Origin: Ephemerocybe angulata
Lineage: Eukaryota > Basidiomycota > Agaricomycetes > Agaricales > Psathyrellaceae
Reading direction: 5' to 3'
Assembly: GCA_013368325.1 (NCBI GenBank)
Contig: JAACJK010000258.1
Span: forward strand, 1-12,413
DNA: 12,413 nucleotides
Shown here: piece by piece, positions 1 through 6,892 of the stretch
Position numbering within the stretch: the first letter of the stretch is position 1
Layout of the letters: each line of letters begins with the position of its first letter
Made by a program: the position numbers and the translations under genes
Notes under the pieces: model-generated
Seen by the model: the letters and a program-made list of their open reading frames with translations, nothing else
Told to the model about the DNA's origin: nothing
Database searches by the model: none

Positions 1-91
1 CTTGCGAGTGCCGCCTCGCTTGCTCATCGTCACTCGATCAACTCAACCATCGACAGACACTTGTCCACCTCTGTCGACGACAGTCGTAACA
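1..91 (+). repeat. 5' LTR, last 91 nt only
   Basis: Positions 1-91 match 6656-6746 of the 3' LTR at 90 of 91 positions; the only difference is A at 82 against G at 6737. The segment ends in CGTAACA, the LTR 3' terminus. The window starts inside the LTR, so U3 and the R start of this copy are not visible. Confidence 0.95.
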
Positions 92-960
92 GAATAACAA
101 GCTACACAACACTGCCTCTATTCAGTAGTGCAGCCACCTACAGCAACAACGGAATCACCACGATCGACCCCGACTCCGAGCTAGGAGATTGTGCAACATT
201 CAAACACACATTCTATTCTGACGTAGAACGCGACTACCACTACGACGACTCAGAGGAAGAACAGGACTGGTACGAGTGCGACAGCCAGCCCTGTCCCTAT
301 CGATACAACCTACCCACCTATAACCCCGACTTCGAACTATCTCGAATCCAGCCAGGGACGACCAACACGACGAAGTAGCGGTTACCAACACCAACAGAAG
401 ACATCGCGCGAGGCCAAGAAGCGCTCGAACAAAGAAGACTACAAGAACTCGAAGAAGAACTCCTGCGCCAACGGGAACAAGAACAAGAACTCCTCAGACT
501 TCAACAGGAAGAACAAAGGAAGAAACAGCGAGAAGAAGAGAGAAGCAACAACTGGGAGAAGAACTCCAGGAAGCTAACCATCGCCAAAGACGAAGAAGAC
601 AAGAAGCTTGAAAAGCCAAGCCCAGAAGAGCCACGCATAATCAAGAGCAGACCCCGAAGCCAGATCCAAACGCCAAGGATCCAACCTGAACAGATCCCCT
701 TGCCGGTCGAATCTACCGAAACCAAGCCAACAGAAACCGAGATCCCAGCGGAACCAGAGACAGAACCAGAAGCTCCGCCACCTGCCTATTCCAAAGAAAA
801 CACCGCACCAGGAAGCCCAATCAAACAGACACCTCGCCTCCGACCCCACCTGTCCAAACCATGTCCGACCCTGCTCCATCCAAGGAACCAAACTTCAAGA
901 TCCACGTCAAATCATTTGATGGAAATCGAAAGAACTTCCAATCCTTTTCCGATGCCCTGA
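92..960 (+). CDS. Leader open frame: acidic N part, Glu/Gln-rich coiled coil, Pro/Thr/Glu-rich linker
   Basis: One plus-strand frame (codon starts at 1, 4, 7...) is open from position 1 to 960 except for a single TAG at 376-378. It encodes an acidic Tyr/Asp/Glu-rich stretch (about 220-290), then a heptad-like Glu/Gln/Leu/Arg coiled coil (about 400-540, for example LEQRRLQELEEELLRQ), then a Pro/Thr/Glu-rich linker (about 690-850). It contains no ATG before about 917; the first ATG of the predicted transcript in any frame is the gag start at 861. The frame overlaps gag by 100 nt in a different frame. It may be an N-terminal Gag extension cut off by an indel near 850, a non-AUG-initiated leader protein, or untranslated. 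No known domain is recognised. Confidence 0.45.
93..104 (+). other. Primer binding site, self-priming type
   Basis: One base after the 5' LTR end, AATAACAAGCTA is the exact reverse complement of TAGCTTGTTATT at 6611-6622 in the 3' LTR. No match to the initiator-tRNA-Met PBS (TGG start) is visible. In the Tf1/sushi group of chromoviruses the first bases of the mRNA fold back on the PBS and prime reverse transcription. A TATA-like element about 28 nt upstream of 6611 puts the predicted RNA start at exactly the matching segment. The complementarity is seen; the mechanism is inferred from the family. Confidence 0.75.
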
Positions 961-1830
961 CACTCTACTTCGACTACTACAAGGAGGAATACACCGACAA
1001 GGATCTCAAGAAGAAGATATTCGTCCTAACCAAGCTAGACGAAGGAGAAGCCGAACTCTGGAGACGCACCTACATGACCTCGACCGAGTACAAGGCACAC
1101 ACCACATACGACGCCTTCTGGAAACACTTCAGCGCTGCCTTCCAAAAGGAAAATCAAGAAGAACAGGCTCTATATGATCTCAACTCTCTCCGACAACAGT
1201 CAGGAGAATCTGCTGAAACCCTCATCACCCGGTTCAAACATCTCGCTGCCATAGCAGGACTGTCCCTCACCACCAGCGATCGCGTGGCTATCGACTACCT
1301 CAAAGGAGCTCTGAACCCTGCTCTCGTGGACAGAGTTGCCCTCATGATTGATGAACCCAGAAGTTCGATGACTGGGTAAAGATCATCATAAAGCACGACA
1401 CGGTTTGGCGTCGACACCAGAATCTGAAGAAGATCTCGAACTCTCGCCGACCATTCAATGCCCAAGGATTCAACAGAACCTCCCACTCAAACCACCGAGC
1501 CAGCTACGATCCAAATGCCATGGAAGTAGATGCCCTTACCCTGGAGCAAGACGCGAACGACTCGAGAAACGTCTCTGCTTCAACTGCGGAAAGCCCAACC
1601 ACTTCGCGAAAGAATGCCGCTCTCGACGAACAGGGCCAAACATACCCCGCCCTGCCATCAACTCGGTGGACACCAAGACGACCGCCAAGGCTTCCACCAG
1701 TCAGACCAAGTTACCTGTCCAAGATGCTGCTCGATCTATCCGAGCTCTGCTTGCCCAATACACAGGAGAAGAAGAAAACCAAATCTTCGAAGCCTTCCAG
1801 AAATCCACCGACGAAGCGGATTTTCAGTAA
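861..1830 (+). pseudogene. gag: gag: capsid/nucleocapsid polyprotein with CCHC zinc knuckle, two frame breaks
   Basis: Gag builds the virus-like particle and packages the element RNA. The ATG at 861 is the first in the predicted transcript and has A at -3. Residues 1-165 are a retrotransposon-Gag capsid region, with KSFDGNRKNFQSF near residue 20, an ELWRRTYM helix near residue 70, and FWKHFSAAF. The frame drops by one base near 1360 (the FDDWVKIIIK segment) and again near 1550-1565. A PNAMEVDAL segment (about 1510-1535) precedes the knuckle CFNCGKPNHFAKEC at 1576-1617 (C-x2-C-x4-H-x4-C), which would bind RNA. The frame ends in DFQ and TAA at 1828-1830. Restoring both frames adds no internal stop. 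Assembled length would be about 320 residues, normal for chromovirus Gag. Pol follows in the -1 frame. Confidence 0.85.
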
Positions 1831-1860
1831 AGGAGACTAGATCGACGACTATCTCTCCTT
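1818..1860 (+). promoter_or_regulatory. Candidate -1 ribosomal frameshift signal at the gag-pol junction
   Basis: In the gag frame the sequence reads G GAT TTT (1818-1824), four bases before the gag TAA. The heptamer GGATTTT is correctly phased for slippage to GGA TTT. After a 5-nt spacer, AAGGAGA (1830-1836) pairs perfectly with TCTCCTT (1854-1860), and the loop adds a TAG/CTA pairing (1838-1840 with 1849-1851). The -1 move lands in the protease frame, which is open from before this point to 2066. GGAUUUU is the known slippery site of red clover necrotic mosaic virus. The elements are seen; function is inferred. Confidence 0.45.
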
Positions 1861-2330
1861 CTCTCTCTATCCGTTCTGTACTATTAGCTGAAACAAACAA
1901 TAGATCTATGCATATACCCATTTCGCTATCAGTGGCAGACCAGATCGTCGAAACCAAAGGACTCGTAGACTGCGCCGCAGGAGGAAAGTTTATCGACCAA
2001 AACTTCGTCCAACTGCACCATATTCCCACACCGCCTCCTGAAACCCATCCCTGTGTTCAACGTTGACGGAACCCTCAACAAGAATGGAACCCTCCGCCGC
2101 TATGCCTATCTACCGATCACGATCCATGGCAAACGTGTCTTCCATCAACTCTACGTCTGTGGCCTTGGAGACAGACCATCCTGGGAATGCCTTGGCTTCG
2201 TCAAGAAAACCCAGTGATCGACTGGAAACTAGGAACCCTCAGGTGGCGCAAGCTGGACATAAACTCACTTCGAACGGGTCGACCTATTAAACCACCTCCA
2301 CAGGAAGAAACGATTCAAGTCAACGTCTTA
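1831..2330 (+). pseudogene. Pol: aspartic protease domain and linker
   Basis: The protease would cleave Gag and Gag-Pol. The frame from the gag end to 2066 contains MHIPISLSVADQIVETKG, then LVDCAAGGKFIDQNF, the position of the retropepsin active-site loop (usually D-S/T-G). The catalytic Asp is codon 1968-1970, but the next residues read Cys-Ala instead of Ser/Thr-Gly. Cys at the second position occurs in some elements; loss of the Gly would be expected to weaken or abolish activity unless GCC for GGC is an error. The frame shifts near 2035 (to VFNVDGTLNKNG) and near 2213 (to VIDWKLGTLRW), where the post-protease linker runs into RT. Confidence 0.75.
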
Positions 2331-2440
2331 TACGTCCAGAGGACGACCCGAATCCGACCCCCATTTGGATCAATGCCAAAATCACAGTCTCCCAAACACT
2401 CGCCGCCGACAAACCCAAAGACACTCGACCCCTCGAAGAA

Positions 2441-3330
2441 ATGATTCCAGAACAGTACCACGACTATCTTCACCTATTCCGGAAAGAAACTAGCGACAAA
2501 TTCCCTCCATCACGACCCTTCGATCACGAAATCAACACCAAACCTGGCTTTGAACCCAAGAGATTCAAAACCTACCAGATCTCTCCCCAGGAACAGAAGG
2601 ACCTTGACGACTTCCTCACCGAGAATCTGAAACTGGGACGGATTCGACCCTTCGCAATCGCCAATGGGATCACCATTCTTCTTCGTCTCGAGGAAAGTTG
2701 GCAAGCTCAGACCCTGCCAAGACTACCGGGTACTTAAACGAATGGACCATCTCGGATGCCTACCCTGCCACGAATCGACGATCTGCTCAAAGACCTGGAA
2801 GGAGCGCGATGGTTCTCGAAAATCGACCTAAAATGGGGATACAACAATGTGCGATCAAGGAAGGACACGAATGGAAAGCCGCTTTCAAGACCAACAAAGG
2901 ACTTTTCGAACCCACAGTCATGTTCTTTGGCCTAAAGAACTCACCCCCGCTACCTTCCAAAGGATGATGAACCATGTACTCGATGAACCCCGACGAGATT
3001 CAGGAACCAGTCCGAGCAAAAGGATACATGGACGACATCTTGGTCCCAGGCAACACACGGGAAGAATGCCGGAAGGATACGCTGCGCGTTCTCAAAAGCT
3101 AAGCGATGCAGGTCTCCCGTAAACCAGAGAAGTGTGCCTTCGAAGTTCAGGAAGTCGAATTCCTCGGATACATCATCAGTCATGGGAAAATCAAGATGGA
3201 CCCCATCAAGATCGAAGGACTCGCCAACTGGCCCCACTCCGACTACCGTCAAACAGGTCCGATCATTCCTCGGCTTTGGCAACTTCTACCGGAAATTCAT
3301 CCATCAATACTCGGCCCTCGCCGCCCCTTT
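2441..3330 (+). pseudogene. Pol: reverse transcriptase domain
   Basis: The RNA/DNA-dependent DNA polymerase starts with IPEQYHDYLHLFRKE (2441 onward). Motif pieces follow in several frames: [12 protein letters not shown] (about 2692-2730), WTISDAYP, then [14 protein letters not shown] with the motif A Asp at 2825-2827. Next come FGLKNSP / ATFQRMMNHVL (about 2930-2980), the catalytic YMDDIL at 3025-3042, and [16 protein letters not shown] (about 3157-3205). The [12 protein letters not shown] segment (about 3266-3302) leads to the connection region. All three catalytic Asp residues are kept. Frame breaks near 2652, 2736, 2764, 2855, 2940, 2985, 3096, 3120 and 3236 would prevent translation of an active enzyme as written. 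Confidence 0.9.
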
Positions 3331-3374
3331 GAACGCCCTGCTGAGAAAAGACTCTCACTTCGTCTGGACACCCG

Positions 3375-3830
3375 GAGTGTGAACAAGCCTTCCAGACTCT
3401 CAAAACGAATTCACCTCTTACCCCGTCCTTCTCTTACCTGACCCAACACGCCCCTTCCAAATCGAAGCAGACGCTTCCAAACATGCCTCCGGGCTGTGCT
3501 GACTCAGCTGGACGACAACGGTGCTCGCCATCCAGTATGCTTCCTTTCCCAGACCTTCAATTCCGCCGAACGCAACTACGAGATCTACGACAGAGAACTG
3601 CTGGCCATTGTCAGAGCCCTTGAAGCATGGCGCCATTTTCATCCAAGGATCTCCTTTCGTCACCACCATCTACTCCGACCATCAGAATCTACTCTATTGG
3701 AAAAACCCACAGAAACTAAGTCCCCGTCAGAGCCGAGCCTTTCTCACCCTGTCCAAATACGACTTCGAGCTGAAACACCAACCGGGGATCCAAGATGTAC
3801 CAATCCGGACGCACTCTCCGACGACCTGAC
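3375..3830 (+). pseudogene. Pol: RNase H domain
   Basis: RNase H removes the RNA strand of the RNA:DNA hybrid and shapes the polypurine primer. The domain reads [13 protein letters not shown] (first catalytic Asp 3470-3472), [15 protein letters not shown] (catalytic Glu 3595-3597), then [11 protein letters not shown] (catalytic Asp 3677-3679), [14 protein letters not shown] and the HQPG end of the domain. The catalytic residues are intact although three frames are used, with breaks near 3372, 3404, 3492 and 3640. After 3800 the sequence passes by two further frame changes into the PDALSRRPD-like linker that separates RNase H from integrase. Confidence 0.88.
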
Positions 3831-3865
3831 CTGTGCCAAGACGATGGAGAGCAAGAAGAAGTTAC

Positions 3866-4935
3866 AATGCCTACCACCAGAACTATTCGTGAACCTCATC
3901 GACACCGGTCCTCCAAGACGAAATTCTGCAGAAGACGACCTCCGACCCTAACGTTACCCAAACCCTTCAACTTCTCCTTAACGACAACCATCAATCCATC
4001 GGAAAGACCTGAAAGATTGGACAATCGAGACAAAGGATGGTGGCCACATGCTGTTCCGACTCGGAAAAAGCTTACGTACCGGACGACCCCGACTCCGACG
4101 CAAGATCGTGCGTGCCCATCACGACTCCCCACCATTGGCCATCCTGGAGAACTAGGCACCTTTCCAACGCCGTCCGTGAAAACTACTGGTGGCCAGCCAT
4201 GAGGATTTTCATAAAGTCTTTTGTCGAAGGATGCGCCCAGTGTCAGCAATTCAAGATAAATCGCCAACCGACAAAGCCGACTCTTTTACCCATCACTGCC
4301 CCGGAAAACAACAGACCATTCACACAGCTATCCATGGATTTCATCACCGATCTTCCCCCATCCAACGGCTTCGACTCAATCATGGTCGTGGTCGACCATG
4401 GCCTTTCGAAAGGGGTAGTTTTCGAACCCTGCAACAAGACCATCACATCAGATCAAGCTGCTGAAGTTCTGACACGCCGGATCTTTACCAATTACGGCCT
4501 ACTGACAAGATCATCTCTGACAGAGCCCCCAATTTGCTGCAAAGACATTCAGAGACCTCCTGACCCGCCTCGGAATCGACTCCTCTCTCTCCACTGCCTT
4601 CCATCCACAGACCGACGGAGGTACAGAACGAGTGAATCAAGAAATCGAAGCCTACCTTTCCATCTATTGCACTGCCAACCCTCACACCTGGAGCACAGCT
4701 CTACCTCTACTCCAGTTCGTTCATAACTCTCGTCGCCACGCTGATAGAAATCAGACCCCATTCGAACTCATCATGGGAAGCCAACCACGGGCTCTCCCAG
4801 AAGCATTCGAAAGATCACCACTCCCACAGACACAAAACCGACTCCAAGATCTAGACAGGATCCGAAACGAAGCCCTCGCTGCCCATGAACTCGGTCGTGC
4901 CCGAATGATCAGCCGCTCATTCAGACACTGGAAAC
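3866..4935 (+). pseudogene. Pol: integrase, HHCC zinc domain and DDE core
   Basis: Integrase inserts the cDNA. The N-terminal zinc domain has His at 4117-4119, His at 4140-4142 (GHPGELGTF), and Cys at 4232-4234 and 4241-4243 (CAQC): an H-x7-H...C-x2-C array split over three frames. The catalytic core starts at SMDFITDLP (first Asp 4337-4339). The second Asp is 4519-4521 (IISDRAP; the usual Gly after Arg is Ala). The Glu is 4626-4628 (TERVNQEIEAYL). Following the frame change at the CCCCC run near 4528 gives exactly 35 residues between Asp and Glu. HNSRRHADRNQTPFEL (about 4720-4770) is the usual post-core segment. All DDE residues are present. Confidence 0.9.
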
Positions 4936-4941
4936 CCTTCA

Positions 4942-5140
4942 AGAAGGAGAACAGGTTTGGCTCGAAAGAAAGAACCTCAAACTCCCCTACAGATCGAAGA
5001 AGATCGCGCCCAAACGACTAGGACCATTTACGATCACGGAAGAGATGGGAAGCCGAGCCTACCGACTTGCACTGCCAAAAGGATGGAAAGTTCACAACGT
5101 CTTCCACGCTTCCCTTCTTTCTCCATATTGGTTCACAACC
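4942..5140 (+). pseudogene. Pol: GPF module / SH3-like DNA-binding domain of integrase
   Basis: After a -1 break near 4942 the frame reads [19 protein letters not shown], then [12 protein letters not shown] (LGPF about 5018-5029) and [17 protein letters not shown] (about 5069-5119). This is the GPY/F module and SH3-like fold of chromovirus integrases, which helps multimerisation and DNA contact and places the chromodomain next to the target DNA. The frame changes once more near 5140 before the chromodomain. Confidence 0.8.
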
Positions 5141-5190
5141 ACCCACGTCCATCTTACTCAGAACCACCTCCAGACATCGTGGAAGGTGAA

Positions 5191-5358
5191 GAAGAATACG
5201 AAATCGAAGGCATCTTACGACACAAAGAAGACCGACATGGGAACCTCTCGTACTGGATCAAATGGAAGGGCTACAACGAGTACGAATGGAAGACTGAAGA
5301 CGAATTCGGAAATGCCACCGAAGTCCTCCAGGAGTATAAAGACGCTAACGGGTTGTGA
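5191..5358 (+). pseudogene. Pol: C-terminal chromodomain
   Basis: The segment opens with [15 protein letters not shown], continues with [15 protein letters not shown] and ends with [15 protein letters not shown] before TGA at 5356-5358. The EYEIEGIL strand and the YWIKWKGY strand are the signature of the HP1-type fold. Aromatic residues at cage-like places (Tyr 5197-5199, the second Trp of the WIKWKG strand, Trp in YEW) suggest ability to bind a methyl-lysine histone tail. In chromoviruses this domain directs integration to heterochromatin-like marks. This stretch is uninterrupted in its own frame. Confidence 0.88.
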
Positions 5359-5466
5359 CTCGACCAAGTCAAATCACAACAATCAGAACCCACAGTTCCA
5401 CAGTTCAAGCCATCCTCGCCATCCTGTCTTACCTTCAGACTCACGATCTACCCCCACATTCGCATC

Positions 5467-6342
5467 ATGATCACCACCAGCACCACCACCACTGCCTGTG
5501 CTCCCTTCACCACCGACGCCCCCACCTACATCTATAATTTCGACGTTCCTGCTCTCCCTCACCGCATTTGGCCCACCGAGACCAACAAGATTGATCTTCG
5601 CACCGCCTTCACCCCCGATGAAATTCGCCAGGCCGAGAACAACATCGCCGCCATCACCTCCCTAGCCAACATCGTCGAGTTCACTGGCAGCTCCGGCAGC
5701 CTCTTGGACACCGCTGACGCTCCCCCTGCTGACCGAACCATCGCCCGCCAAATCCTCGACATCGACCGAGTGGGACCTCGCCCTCACAACCTCCAAGAAG
5801 ATACTCGAGAGAACCCTCGGCTACTCCCAGGCCCCCAAGCAAATCGTCGCTGACCTCGACTACCAGGTCACCTGGATGGAAGGACGGAAGACCGCGCTCA
5901 TAGAAGAGCTCCTCGAAAAACTCCCCGCCATTCGCTCGGGCATCCGCCGCGCCCTCCTCGCCCTCCGAAAAGAGACATTGACCTAGAAACCTATGGCAAG
6001 GTCCACACCAGAGACCTCACCGACGACCACGAGCCATCAGGAAAGGATTCCCCTGCCGGTCCTGTCAACAACCGGGACACAAGGAGTGCGACCACGTCAA
6101 GTGGAACTGCAAGTGGTGCCGCAAGAACGCCCCCAACCACATGCCCTGGGAATGCGCCGCAAAACCTGTCAACACAAGGAACGCCCGCCGACTTGCCAAG
6201 ATCGCGAAAGGCTGGGGAAAACGCACGGCCTCCAGCTGGGGGTACCTACAGGAACGATAACGACGAACCCGACACCTGGAAGACCGACAACGACCACGAC
6301 GACTGGCAAGGCGAAGATGCCGAGTGGAACATGTGCACTTAG
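5467..6342 (+). pseudogene. Extra 3' ORF: helical protein with two zinc-knuckle-like motifs
   Basis: This frame lies between pol and the 3' LTR, 108 nt after the chromodomain stop. The ATG at 5467 has A at -3. The protein would be about 290 residues. It has a Ser/Thr-rich start, then a helical region (FTPDEIRQAENNIAAITSL about 5610-5665; DLDYQVTWMEGRKTALIEEL about 5855-5914; LPAIRSGIRRALLALRK). The motif pair CRSCQQPGHKEC (Cys 6054, Cys 6063, His 6078, Cys 6087) and CKWCRKNAPNHMPWEC (Cys 6108, Cys 6117, His 6138, Cys 6153) follows, then a basic stretch and a Asp/Glu/Trp-rich acidic tail ending at TAG 6340-6342. Four frame changes (near 5776, 5970, 6050, 6256) break it. It is not an envelope: no membrane segment is seen. 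A nucleic-acid-binding or Gag-accessory role is inferred. Confidence 0.65.
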
Positions 6343-6366
6343 TCTTCGATGCTGGGCATCGACGAT

Positions 6367-6379
6367 AAGAAGGGGGTAA
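6367..6379 (+). other. Polypurine tract
   Basis: AAGAAGGGGG (6367-6376) followed by TAA directly precedes the TG of the 3' LTR at 6380. This is the expected place and composition for the plus-strand primer of reverse transcription. Confidence 0.85.
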
Positions 6380-6456
6380 TGTTACGCTCCGCTCCACAAT
6401 TTTCTCTCTTGTGACTCGTATCGACTCGTAGCGACTGTTTTAGACTATTTTACGCG

Positions 6457-6475
6457 GCAGTTGCACAGCAACTGC
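6457..6475 (+). repeat. Perfect 8-bp hairpin in U3
   Basis: GCAGTTGC (6457-6464) and GCAACTGC (6468-6475) are exact reverse complements separated by ACA. It lies upstream of the bZIP-like sites and could be a protein-binding palindrome. Confidence 0.6.
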
Positions 6476-6489
6476 GCTTCGACTTATTT

Positions 6490-6587
6490 TGACTCATTTT
6501 GACTTATGTATGATGACGCGCAGCCTTACTGCTGTGCCTTGACTACTTTTGACTCATAGCTACTCATGTGCGTCTTAGTACTTATAC
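6490..6587 (+). promoter_or_regulatory. U3 promoter: two TGACTCA sites and a TATA-like box
   Basis: TGACTCA, the AP-1/Gcn4-type bZIP site, occurs exactly at 6490-6496 and 6550-6556, each within TTTTGACTCAT. Near-copies (TTTTGACTTAT, TTGACTACT) surround them. A TATA-like TTATAC lies at about 6582-6587, some 28 nt upstream of the predicted RNA start at 6611. Other fungal chromoviruses (Tf1/Tf2) respond to stress bZIP factors; that link here is inference. Confidence 0.45.
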
Positions 6588-6892
6588 CCAGTAGCTACAG
6601 TCCTGTACCTTAGCTTGTTATTGGTTATTCAACCCCTTGTCCCCTTTCTCTTTGACTTGCGAGTGCCGCCTCGCTTGCTCATCGTCACTCGATCAACTCA
6701 ACCATCGACAGACACTTGTCCACCTCTGTCGACGACGGTCGTAACATCCCCAGAGCCCCATCGCCGTACATGTCACCCTCCATTTGTCTGTACTAGACGC
6801 TAACAGACGAGCAGCAGCACCTATCTCGCCGAGTGCAACGACGGATCAGCTCCGGCACATGTCGAGCTCGCTGGCCTCGCCCACGCAGCGCC

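Larger units (their letters stand above)
1825..5358 (+). pseudogene. pol: pol polyprotein (PR-RT-RNaseH-IN-chromodomain), about 27 frame changes
   Basis: Pol processes Gag-Pol, copies the RNA into DNA and inserts it. All domains are present in chromovirus order, but the reading frame switches about 27 times between 1831 and 5358, each by one or two bases. Many switches sit in short homopolymers: AAAA at 3094-3097 and 3402-3405, the CCCC run near 3233, GGG at 3491-3493, TTTT near 3637, CCCCC near 4528. I saw no in-frame nonsense codon once the switches were followed. The stop is TGA at 5356-5358, right after the chromodomain. Assembled length would be about 1,170 residues, normal for the group. 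Separate domain entries follow. Confidence 0.9.
1..6746 (+). mobile_element. Ty3/gypsy chromovirus LTR retrotransposon, nearly complete, frame-disrupted
   Basis: The order of parts is 5' LTR end, PBS, leader, gag with CCHC knuckle, PR, RT, RNase H, IN, GPF/SH3-like region, chromodomain, an extra ORF, polypurine tract and 3' LTR. This order (RNase H before IN, C-terminal chromodomain) defines Ty3/gypsy chromoviruses. The internal region (92-6379) is 6,288 nt. The first 276 nt of the 5' LTR lie outside the window. The base after the 3' LTR is 6747, so if the target duplication is 5 bp it should read TCCCC and also sit just left of the missing 5' LTR start. All coding parts run on the plus strand but change frame repeatedly, so this copy as written could not make its full proteins. 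LTR similarity nevertheless points to a recent insertion. Confidence 0.95.
6380..6746 (+). repeat. 3' LTR, complete, 367 bp
   Basis: It starts TGTTACG and ends CGTAACA, a perfect 7-bp terminal inverted repeat with canonical TG...CA ends. Its left edge abuts the polypurine tract and its last 91 nt match the partial 5' LTR at 90 of 91 positions. The predicted parts are U3 6380-6610, with R starting at 6611 (from the TATA-like box and PBS complementarity) and R-U5 to 6746. It lies about 110 bp upstream of the ATG at 6859 in the same direction, so it could act on that interrupted reading frame. Confidence 0.95.

Noticed and set aside
5467..6342. Extra 3' ORF as an envelope gene
   Set aside because: No signal peptide, no membrane segment and no glycosylated ectodomain look; the cysteines and histidines form zinc-knuckle-like clusters instead.
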